From an uncultured Eubacteriales bacterium (GTDB taxonomy: Bacteria; Bacillota; Clostridia; Oscillospirales; Acutalibacteraceae): a stretch of DNA of 64,000 nt. The notes beneath the pieces were generated by a model. It saw only the letters and a program-made list of their open reading frames with translations. It ran no database searches and was not told where the DNA came from. The position numbers and the translations under genes are program-made. Positions 52,643-58,916 of this stretch are shown piece by piece (position 1 is the stretch's first letter; every line of letters begins with the position of its first letter). The stretch spans positions 1-64,000 of the forward strand of contig CAKSQZ010000004.1 in assembly GCA_934486895.1 (NCBI GenBank). The letters run 5' to 3'.

Positions 52643-53203
52643 TTACTTTTTGAGTCCGCTGAGCATAGCGTTCACAGCACCGGATACTCCGCTGTCCTGC
52701 GCCGATCTCATCGAACCGAGTGTTTTTTCAGCCTGCTTTGCTTTTGCGGTTTTGTATTCATCGCAAAGGCGGTTTTCCTTGTAAAGCAGGCGCAAATATG
52801 CGTCGGTTATGCTGATACCGCGCTCGAGCGCAAGATCGGACACCCGCTTTTCAATATCGGAAAGCTTTGTTTCGGGGAAAAACTCCGAAAACTCCTTTTC
52901 TTCGTCAGGCTCGCTTTCATCGCCTTTTAATAGGGCGATCATTTTATCCGTCTGCGTATCGTTCAGACCGCCGTAGCGTTCCGACACTTTTTTGCGGGCA
53001 TCCTCTGTGAGCGTCTTTATATATTCCGAAACGCTCACATCATCGAGCGCCGCTAAAAGGCTGAGTGTTTTTGCGGCAGGCTCGTATTTCAGCCCGATCT
53101 GGGCATACTTTGCCGCCTGCTTTTCATCAAGCGGCAGGTCACGGTGGTTATACCGCACCGTAAGGCACGGCGGTGTCTGATCCTGTGGTTTGGATCTTTG
53201 CAT
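52643..53203 (-). CDS. Phage scaffold-like protein
   Basis: An internal scaffolding role is inferred from position and composition: 186 residues, highly charged and helical (DARKKVSERYGGLNDTQTDK, EKRVSDLALERGISITDAYL), placed directly before the major capsid gene. It also has a short motif (SVSEYIKTLTEDARKKVSER) often seen in Firmicutes prophage scaffolds. No protease motif is seen, so head maturation may be protease-free. Confidence 0.7.
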   Translation of the reverse strand: MQRSKPQDQTPPCLTVRYNHRDLPLDEKQAAKYAQIGLKYEPAAKTLSLLAALDDVSVSEYIKTLTEDARKKVSERYGGLNDTQTDKMIALLKGDESEPDEEKEFSEFFPETKLSDIEKRVSDLALERGISITDAYLRLLYKENRLCDEYKTAKAKQAEKTLGSMRSAQDSGVSGAVNAMLSGLKK

Positions 53204-53222
53204 ATTAACATTCCTTTCGTTT

Positions 53223-54494
53223 TTAAATATCCCAGGTCATCTCCTCGCATGGCGGCGAAAAGTATTGATCGGGAACGCACATTTTCAGATCTAAAAACGC
53301 ATATCTCAGTGCGTCGCAGATATGATTGTTCTTGTCGGCGGGTCGGTTGAGCCGCACACCCGTCTTGTTTTCTTCCCAGCAGTAGGCAGACAGCTCTTTT
53401 ATCGTGTTCTTGCAGTCGGGATGAACGATAATTCGGTATTCCTGTATCGCCGCGATCCCGTTTAAAACACTGTCCTTGCCTTTTTGTGCAGGCGTTATAC
53501 GATTTATTCCCAAACGCCGAAGATCATCATTTGATTTCGGCTCGGCACTGTCGGCATATATCCGCTCTTTCGCATAGCCTTTTTCTTTAATCATCGCGGC
53601 AATATCGCGGTTGAGCATCTTCGTTTCGTAATGCTCGTCGTAGATAAGCAGCAGCCGCTCTTTCGTGTTGACCGCCGCCGCAACAAATGCGGTCGGATCG
53701 TTCGTGTAGCCGTAGTCAAGCCCGAAGATATGGCGGTAATTCGGCGTTCTGCGAAGCTTATCTTTGTGAAACTCTCTGACAGTCCAGTTTTCGAAAATCA
53801 GCCCCTCAGACACACCCCATTCACCGAGCCCCGCAACGGCATACCGCCTCGGATTATCCTTTTTCATGCGGTCGAACACCGCACGGTCGGTATCGTCCAG
53901 AAACTCATTGCAAAGATATGTCGTGCTGAATATGTCGGCGTTGTCGGGCACACTGTCGAAAAATCGGGATTTTAGCCAATGCCCCTCGTGCCACGGGTTG
54001 AATGTCAGCGTCGTCTGTTTGAATAAAGGAGACGGCACCGCACCTCTCGGCACGGATAAGTCGAGTTTGTCAAAATCCGCTTCACTCGGTATTTCATAAG
54101 CTTCCTCGATCCACACCCAGCAAAGATAACCTTTGTCAACAGTCGTAGACGCAAGCTTCAAAACATCATCGAACCCGCGAAAGAGTATCTTCTGCCCTGT
54201 CGGCAGATATGTCATTTCCATCGGGCTGACGGTGCATTTCCACAGGTGTGCAACGCCGAGCCTGCCTATCGCCCATTTGAGCTGTGCAAATGTAGATGTT
54301 CGGTGTGTGTCCATAACCTGGCGCACAACAAGCGCATTTGCGTCCTTATACGCCATAATCCGATAGATAATGTTAAGTGCCGTTGTCGCCGATTTCTTTG
54401 ATCCCTTGCCGCCTTTAAGCACACGGTATCTCGCTTTACTTTCCCAAAAATCATCATAGCCTTTGCCGACAAGCTTCGACAGAAAAACCGTCAT
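53223..54494 (-). CDS. Phage terminase large subunit (PBSX family)
   Basis: ATP-driven packaging motor and nuclease. The 423-residue protein has the P-loop LKGGKGSKKSATTALN, a Walker B at WVWIEEAYE, and the nuclease domain with FGLDYGYTNDPTAF. Other features of the PBSX-type group are LYADSAEPKSNDDLRRLGI and the CDALRYAF end. It overlaps the small-subunit gene by 4 bases. Confidence 0.95.
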   Translation of the reverse strand: MTVFLSKLVGKGYDDFWESKARYRVLKGGKGSKKSATTALNIIYRIMAYKDANALVVRQVMDTHRTSTFAQLKWAIGRLGVAHLWKCTVSPMEMTYLPTGQKILFRGFDDVLKLASTTVDKGYLCWVWIEEAYEIPSEADFDKLDLSVPRGAVPSPLFKQTTLTFNPWHEGHWLKSRFFDSVPDNADIFSTTYLCNEFLDDTDRAVFDRMKKDNPRRYAVAGLGEWGVSEGLIFENWTVREFHKDKLRRTPNYRHIFGLDYGYTNDPTAFVAAAVNTKERLLLIYDEHYETKMLNRDIAAMIKEKGYAKERIYADSAEPKSNDDLRRLGINRITPAQKGKDSVLNGIAAIQEYRIIVHPDCKNTIKELSAYCWEENKTGVRLNRPADKNNHICDALRYAFLDLKMCVPDQYFSPPCEEMTWDI

Positions 54495-54748
54495 TTGCGA
54501 TCACCGATATCCGAAACTATCGTGACGGCGTCTGCAATGCTTTCGCTTTCGCTGTCAAGCCGCACGACTTCCTTGAGTGCGGAAAGCTCTCCCCTGCACG
54601 CCGCCTCAAACAGCCTGAGCGCGATAAGCTCGCTGTTGTAAGGCCGGCGGCTCTTGATCCCGACATTGTGCAGATCTCTTATATCGTCCTCGCCGCCCAC
54701 AGGCAGTGAAAGCAGCGAACGCATACTCTGCCGTATATTCTTCTTCAT
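54491..54748 (-). CDS. Putative terminase small subunit
   Basis: 85 residues, helical, with a basic N-terminus. Overlap with the large-subunit gene (ATGA) and the first place of the packaging module suggest the small subunit. No helix-turn-helix is obvious, so this is by position. The ATG follows a GGAGG-type site. Confidence 0.6.
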   Translation of the reverse strand: MKKNIRQSMRSLLSLPVGGEDDIRDLHNVGIKSRRPYNSELIALRLFEAACRGELSALKEVVRLDSESESIADAVTIVSDIGDRK

Positions 54749-54760
54749 ACAGCCTCCTTT

Positions 54761-54934
54761 TCAGTCGCCGCGGCGGCAATCGACCATGCAGTCGGGACAG
54801 ATAACGATACCGTCGAGATCGTAGTATTCGCCGTCGATAGCTCCGCCGCAAAGTTCGCAGTGCAGTCGGCTGTCGAGCTGCATACACTGCATACAGCCGT
54901 CGCATTCAGCCGATCCGTTTAAAATGCAGATCAT
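54761..54934 (-). CDS. 57-residue Cys-rich zinc-ribbon-like phage protein
   Basis: A short gene starting MICILNGSAECDGCMQCMQL. Seven pair-forming Cys residues occur as CDGCMQC, CELCGG and CPDC, as in small zinc-ribbon proteins. The ATG is 7 bases from AAAGGAG, and the stop lies 12 bases before the next gene, all in the packaging operon. Codon pattern and site spacing support a real gene. The function is unknown; DNA-binding or regulatory roles are possible. Confidence 0.75.
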   Translation of the reverse strand: MICILNGSAECDGCMQCMQLDSRLHCELCGGAIDGEYYDLDGIVICPDCMVDCRRGD

Positions 54935-54988
54935 CGCATCTCTCCTTTTAAAATTGTACAGATTAAGGTACAGATAATACGCTACTAT

Positions 54989-55174
54989 CTAATCATCATA
55001 AAGCTCGTCCACCGTGCAGCCGAGAGCTTTTGCGAGCCTTTTGAGGTGCGGATATGTAGGCGCCGTTATTCCGCTCTCCCATTTGACCACCGCCTGCTGG
55101 CTCACTCCTGTCTTATAAGCGACATATTTCTGAGTGTAGCCGCGGCTGAGTCTGATCTTCTTGATACTACGCAT
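54989..55174 (-). CDS. Cro-like helix-turn-helix regulator
   Basis: A 61-residue XRE-family DNA-binding protein. The helix-turn-helix is in YTQKYVAYKTGVSQQAVVKW, followed by ESGITAPTYPHLKRLAKALG. The ATG at 55174 follows AGGAGG with a 12-base gap. It is divergent from the longer repressor and starts the late rightward-to-left operon, as Cro does. Confidence 0.85.
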   Translation of the reverse strand: MRSIKKIRLSRGYTQKYVAYKTGVSQQAVVKWESGITAPTYPHLKRLAKALGCTVDELYDD

Positions 55175-55197
55175 ATTAGCTGTTATCCTCCTTTGCA

Positions 55198-55304
55198 GCA
55201 ACTACTAATCGTTGTTGCAAATTCAATATATCACAACTCATAGGCGTTGTCAACAAAAAATATTGCAAAAATACTTGACTTTTTACAACTCAAAGTAGTA
55301 TACT
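55198..55304. promoter_or_regulatory. Divergent phage promoters with paired operators
   Basis: Minus strand: TTGACA (55248-55253) and TATATT (55225-55230), 17-bp spacer, for the Cro-like gene. Plus strand: TTGACT (55275-55280) and TATACT (55299-55304), 18-bp spacer, for the repressor. Operator-like inverted repeats with CAACT and GTTG arms: GCAACTACTAATCGTTGTTGC (55198-55218) and ACAACTCATAGGCGTTGT (55233-55250), with a possible third at 55285. Confidence 0.75.
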
Positions 55305-55363
55305 ATTGTTACAAAGCGAAAATCTGAGCTTTGGAAAGATCGCAAAAAGGTGAGGTTTTTTGT

Positions 55364-55711
55364 ATGAATGAACTGTTTTGTAAAAGGATCAAGCTGCTCA
55401 GGCAGAGCAACGGCTGGTCGCAGGCAAATCTCGCAAAACACATGGGGCTGTCACAGCAGTCGGTCGCCAAATGGGAAGCTGGGCAATCGACCCCCACGCC
55501 CGATGCGCTGGCAAAGCTTGCCCGCCTGTTCGGCATAACAACGGATTATCTTTTAGGCGTGAGCGACGGCATTCCTACAAAAAGAACGCAGAACACAAAT
55601 ATAAAATATGCTCTCTGGGGCGGCGACGCCGATGAGATCAGCGATGAAATGCTCGAGGATGTCAAGCGCTATGCTAAATTTATCCGCGAGCAGAAGAAAA
55701 ACGAAAACTGA
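55364..55711 (+). CDS. CI-like XRE repressor
   Basis: 115-residue helix-turn-helix regulator, probably the lysogeny repressor. The N-terminal domain has WSQANLAKHMGLSQQSVAKW, then EAGQSTPTPDALAKLARLFG and TTDYLLGVSDG, an SinR/HTH_3 type. There is no S24 autocleavage domain, so inactivation probably relies on the ImmA-like peptidase just downstream. The ATG at 55364 follows AGGTGAGG. Confidence 0.9.
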   Translation: MNELFCKRIKLLRQSNGWSQANLAKHMGLSQQSVAKWEAGQSTPTPDALAKLARLFGITTDYLLGVSDGIPTKRTQNTNIKYALWGGDADEISDEMLEDVKRYAKFIREQKKNEN

Positions 55712-55746
55712 GCCGATTTTAGCTTATGCGTCGGGAGGTGACAGAC

Positions 55747-56157
55747 ATGAAAGAGCTCAGCGAATTATATGACTTTGCCGGAAAAAGCGGCGTTCGGGTG
55801 GACAGCTTTCGTCTGTCCGGCTGCAAAAGTCTGTCGCTCTGCGACGACGACGGCGGTTGTTTTATCGCAATGGATCCTTTCTGCCCGACCACCTGTGCCG
55901 AGGAGCGCGTCCGTCTGGCGCATGAGCTGGGGCATTGTCTTGCGGGCGCGTTTTACGATCAGTCGTCCACAGTGTGCGATCGCCGTCGGGCAGAGCGCAG
56001 GGCTGATGTTTTTGCGATTCGGCTGCTGATAAAGCCGGATGAACTCTGCAAGGCTTTAAAAGGCGGCGCAACTCAGATCTGGGAGCTTGCCGAGCTTTTC
56101 AATGTCACCGAGGAGTTTATGTCGAAGGCGGTCGAATACTACGAGAGCAATGGATAA
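55747..56157 (+). CDS. ImmA/IrrE-family metallopeptidase
   Basis: Zinc peptidase of the ImmA type, which cleaves the partner repressor to start induction. The zinc site is RLAHELGHCLAGAFYDQ (HEXXH), with the third ligand expected in ERRADVFAIRLLI. The 136-residue start is at 55747 behind GGGAGGTG. It lies 35 bases after the repressor gene, forming a standard immunity pair. Confidence 0.92.
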   Translation: MKELSELYDFAGKSGVRVDSFRLSGCKSLSLCDDDGGCFIAMDPFCPTTCAEERVRLAHELGHCLAGAFYDQSSTVCDRRRAERRADVFAIRLLIKPDELCKALKGGATQIWELAELFNVTEEFMSKAVEYYESNG

Positions 56158-56239
56158 ATATGTAATTTGTTAACAAAAGCTTTTTTTATTTTTCAAACTG
56201 ACGTAAAGATTTATTCATAAATTTCTGTTATTATAAACT

Positions 56240-56409
56240 TGCAATAAAAAATCTCCCCCAAAGATGAATTGCAAAAGACCGATCCGCCGTGTCAGCGCGG
56301 CGATCGGTCAACCCCTTCAAATTTATGCTTACTTCGATTCATACATCTCCTCTTATTATTTGTTTTCGAAAACGCGGACTGTTTAAATGCAGTCCGCGTT
56401 TTCGTTTTA
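56240..56409 (+). ncRNA. Candidate small RNA with C-rich loops
   Basis: A stretch of about 165 bases with no frame but three RNA-like features. These are C-rich motifs TCTCCCCC (56252-56259) and TCTCCTC that could pair with ribosome sites, a strong hairpin GACCGATC...GATCGGTC (56277-56309), and an intrinsic terminator at its end. The upstream -10 is TATAAA at 56232-56237 with a weak -35. The exact 5' end is uncertain. Confidence 0.4.
56368..56409 (+). terminator. Intrinsic terminator on the plus strand
   Basis: GAAAACGCGGACTG (56368-56381) pairs with CAGTCCGCGTTTTC (56390-56403), followed by GTTTT. Confidence 0.8.
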
Positions 56410-56420
56410 TCAAAACGCAG

Positions 56421-56452
56421 TGCCCCCGAAACAAGGTGCTGTTTCGGGGGCA
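56421..56452 (-). terminator. Intrinsic terminator of the microprotein gene
   Basis: A perfect 13-bp stem (TGCCCCCGAAACA with TGTTTCGGGGGCA) lies just after the stop of the minus-strand microprotein gene. Confidence 0.7.
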
Positions 56453-56466
56453 GCGGAAAACCGTGG

Positions 56467-56580
56467 TCAGCAGTTCGAGCAACCGCAGCCGCTGTTGTTA
56501 TCGCCGCAAAGAATGGCGATGAGAATGATCAGGATGATCCACTCACAGCAGCCGTTAGAACCGAAATTGAAACAGCTCAT
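56467..56580 (-). CDS. 37-residue Cys-rich membrane microprotein
   Basis: The frame starts MSCFNFGSNGCC, has one hydrophobic helix (WIILIILIAIL) and ends in a Cys/Gly tail (CGDNNSGCGCSNC). The ATG lies 6 bases from a strong AAGGAGGAG, and a perfect terminator follows the stop, so the unit is complete. Similar tiny membrane proteins with a Cys-rich tail occur in Clostridia; some are linked to spore coats, which is only a guess here. Cys may bind metal or be cross-linked. Confidence 0.78.
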   Translation of the reverse strand: MSCFNFGSNGCCEWIILIILIAILCGDNNSGCGCSNC

Positions 56581-56796
56581 GATTCTCCTCCTTCCGCAGA
56601 CGGACTTTTGGCGATTATAAGTACCTGCCCGCCTTTCACTATCAGTATATCGTCCTCTGCCGTTTTGGTTACAAAAAGATATAACCTGAGATTTTGAAAA
56701 TCAAAGAAAATCGCAGAAACTTTTTAAAATCAGCAGAAAACACCTTGTTTTACAGATAAATCTGTCCGAAATAAGGTCAGAAAACGAGATTTAAAC

Positions 56797-56835
56797 TTTG
56801 ACTTTCTTTGACTAACTGTTTATAATAAAGTCAAA
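56797..56835 (+). promoter_or_regulatory. Promoter and CtsR operator of the ctsR-clpC operon
   Basis: TTGACT (56798-56803), a 17-bp spacer and TATAAT (56821-56826) form the promoter. It overlaps a tandem heptad TTTGACTTTCTTTGACT (56797-56813), which on the other strand is AGTCAAA-GAA-AGTCAAA, the CtsR box. A third AGTCAAA lies at 56829-56835. CtsR binding would block the promoter. Confidence 0.88.
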
Positions 56836-56860
56836 GATAAGAAAAAGGGATGATCGGAAA

Positions 56861-57313
56861 ATGAGGATGAGTGATATTATAACGAACGCAATCATGGAAA
56901 TGATCAGCAAGTCGGATATCGGAACGGCTGAAATAAAGCGAAACGAATTGGCAAATGCTTTCGGCTGTGTGCCGAGCCAGATAAACTATGTTATCTCATC
57001 GAGATTCACTCCCGAGCAGGGATATATAGTCGAGAGCAGGCGCGGCGGCGGCGGATATATCAGAATACGGCGTATTCAGGTAGACCGATCAAGCGCACTT
57101 ATGCATCTTGTCAATTCGATAGGCGATGAGATCAGCCGAAACACGGCGCGGGTATTGATCGACAATCTAAGCTCTCAGGGCATAATCCCGAAAGGCGCGG
57201 CGGCTCTTATCGATGCGGCATCGGACGATAAATGTTATTCGATGGTGCCGGTCGAGCTGAGAAACAAGCTCAGGGCCTCGGTTTTAAAACAAATGCTGAT
57301 AACCTGCGTTTAA
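56861..57313 (+). CDS. ctsR: CtsR, class III heat-shock repressor
   Basis: Represses clp genes until heat or protein damage inactivates it; McsB is the adaptor that marks it. The 150 residues show an N-terminal winged helix (IKRNELANAFGCVPSQINYV) and the glycine-rich wing VESRRGGGGYIRIRR that reads the operator and senses heat. The operator is seen upstream of this gene, so it controls its own operon. The next gene is mcsA. Confidence 0.95.
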   Translation: MRMSDIITNAIMEMISKSDIGTAEIKRNELANAFGCVPSQINYVISSRFTPEQGYIVESRRGGGGYIRIRRIQVDRSSALMHLVNSIGDEISRNTARVLIDNLSSQGIIPKGAAALIDAASDDKCYSMVPVELRNKLRASVLKQMLITCV

Positions 57314-57361
57314 GAACGCAATCAAAAAAGCACAGAAAAGTCCGATAAGGAGGAATGACTT

Positions 57362-57850
57362 ATGTTATGTGCAAACTGCAAGAAAAATGAAGCAACAACT
57401 TATATCAAACAAACGATAAACGGCGTTACAAATGAGTATCATCTCTGCTCTGAGTGCGCGCAAAAGCTCGGAATGGCAGGCTTTGATCCGTTCGATGTGA
57501 GCGATCTTTGGTCGTCGCTGTTTGAGGACAGAATGCCGGCAGTAGCCCATCTGCTCACCTGCGACAGCTGCAAAAGCACCTTTGATCAGATCGCAAAGCG
57601 CGGCAAGCTCGGCTGCCCCGAATGTTACACGACCTTCAGAGAACAGCTCATGCCGTCTATCCGCCAGATGCACGGCAAAACACGCCATGTCGGCAAGGTG
57701 CCGGGCAGCGTGCCGCAAGAAGTCAAGACAGAAAGCGAAATCGATAAGCTTAAAAGGCTGTTAAACGAAGCCGTAACCCGTGAGGACTATGAAAAGGCGG
57801 CGGAATACAGAGATCAGATCAAAGCGCTCGAGAAGAAACAGGAGGATTAA
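57362..57850 (+). CDS. mcsA: McsA, zinc-binding partner of the McsB kinase
   Basis: Activator of McsB in the stress operon. The 162 residues have four CXXC motifs: CANC and CSEC at the N-terminus, then CDSC and CPEC. A C-terminal UVR motif, LNEAVTREDYEKAAEYRDQI, probably contacts ClpC or McsB. The ATG follows AAGGAGG. It ends one base before mcsB, so the two are coupled. Confidence 0.93.
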   Translation: MLCANCKKNEATTYIKQTINGVTNEYHLCSECAQKLGMAGFDPFDVSDLWSSLFEDRMPAVAHLLTCDSCKSTFDQIAKRGKLGCPECYTTFREQLMPSIRQMHGKTRHVGKVPGSVPQEVKTESEIDKLKRLLNEAVTREDYEKAAEYRDQIKALEKKQED

Positions 57851-57851
57851 A

Positions 57852-58871
57852 ATGACGGATAAGTGGTATAACCGAAGCGGACCGGAGCGTGATGTCGTTG
57901 TGTCGTCGCGTATTCGTTTAGCCAGAAATCTCAAAGGATATCCTTTCCCGAATAAAATGACATCGGAGCAGAAATACGAGGTCATTCAAAAGGTTTCCGA
58001 TGCTCTGCTAAAAACCGAGAGCGAATGGGCGGGAAAGTTTGTCTTTTATGATATGGATAAGATCTCGAGGATCAAGGCTTATTCAATGGCAGAACGCCAC
58101 TTGATCAGTCCGGAGTTTGCCGAAAACGGTCAGGGCCGCGCGCTTCTTGTCACCGAAGACGAGCAGATCTCGGTCATGATAAATGAAGAAGATCATATTC
58201 GCATACAGGTGCTCTCGGCAGGTCTTTCGCTGAAAGAGGCGTATAAAACAGCCGAGAAAATAGACGCACTGTTTGATAAAACGCTCGAATTTGCGTTTGA
58301 TCCCGAGCTCGGTTATCTCACCGAATGTCCGACAAACCTCGGCACCGGCATGAGAGCGTGCGCGATGCTCCATATTCCGGCACTCGAGACAATGGGCGCT
58401 GTCGATCCGCTCAACAACACCATTTCAAAAATAGGGCTTACATTAAGAGGCACCTTCGGCGAGGGCAGCAGAGTCCGCTGTTCGATGTACCAGCTTTCCA
58501 ATCAGGTAACGCTCGGCATCTCGGAACAGGCGGCTATCGAAAACCTCGAAACAATGACCGGTCAGGTCGTGGCGCGCGAGCGTCAGGCAAGAGCCGGAAT
58601 AGACCGCGATAAGCTCGAGGATATGGTCTACCGTGCCTACGGATTGCTTTCGTCGGCAAGAATGCTCTCGTCCGCCGAGTTTTCCGATCTCGGCAGCAAG
58701 CTGCGTCTCGGCGCAGGAATGGGCATTTTTGATAAAGCCCCGATCAAAACAATAGACGAGCTTATCCTCACCTGTCAGCCGGCATCTCTTCAGCAGCAGG
58801 CAGGCGGTGCGCTCGATGAAGAAACGCGCGACAAGCTTCGTGCGCGGACGGTCAGAGAAAAGCTGTGTTAA
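57852..58871 (+). CDS. mcsB: McsB, protein arginine kinase
   Basis: Phosphorylates Arg residues on misfolded proteins and CtsR as a mark for ClpCP. The ATG at 57852 lies after AGGAGG and gives 339 residues; a longer upstream reading overlaps mcsA and is rejected. The phosphagen kinase domain starts DVVVSSRIRLARNL and contains the catalytic loop LTECPTNLGTGMRACAMLHI. The RXXXG substrate site and a C-terminal Arg-binding part follow. Confidence 0.95.
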   Translation: MTDKWYNRSGPERDVVVSSRIRLARNLKGYPFPNKMTSEQKYEVIQKVSDALLKTESEWAGKFVFYDMDKISRIKAYSMAERHLISPEFAENGQGRALLVTEDEQISVMINEEDHIRIQVLSAGLSLKEAYKTAEKIDALFDKTLEFAFDPELGYLTECPTNLGTGMRACAMLHIPALETMGAVDPLNNTISKIGLTLRGTFGEGSRVRCSMYQLSNQVTLGISEQAAIENLETMTGQVVARERQARAGIDRDKLEDMVYRAYGLLSSARMLSSAEFSDLGSKLRLGAGMGIFDKAPIKTIDELILTCQPASLQQQAGGALDEETRDKLRARTVREKLC

Positions 58872-58916
58872 ACACAGAAAAAGTCATCTATATTTAAATT
58901 CAAGGAGTTGATTTAT

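Noticed and set aside
44419..56300. Attachment-site direct repeats flanking the prophage
   Set aside because: Reading both edges by eye I found no shared direct repeat of useful length, so no attL or attR is reported.
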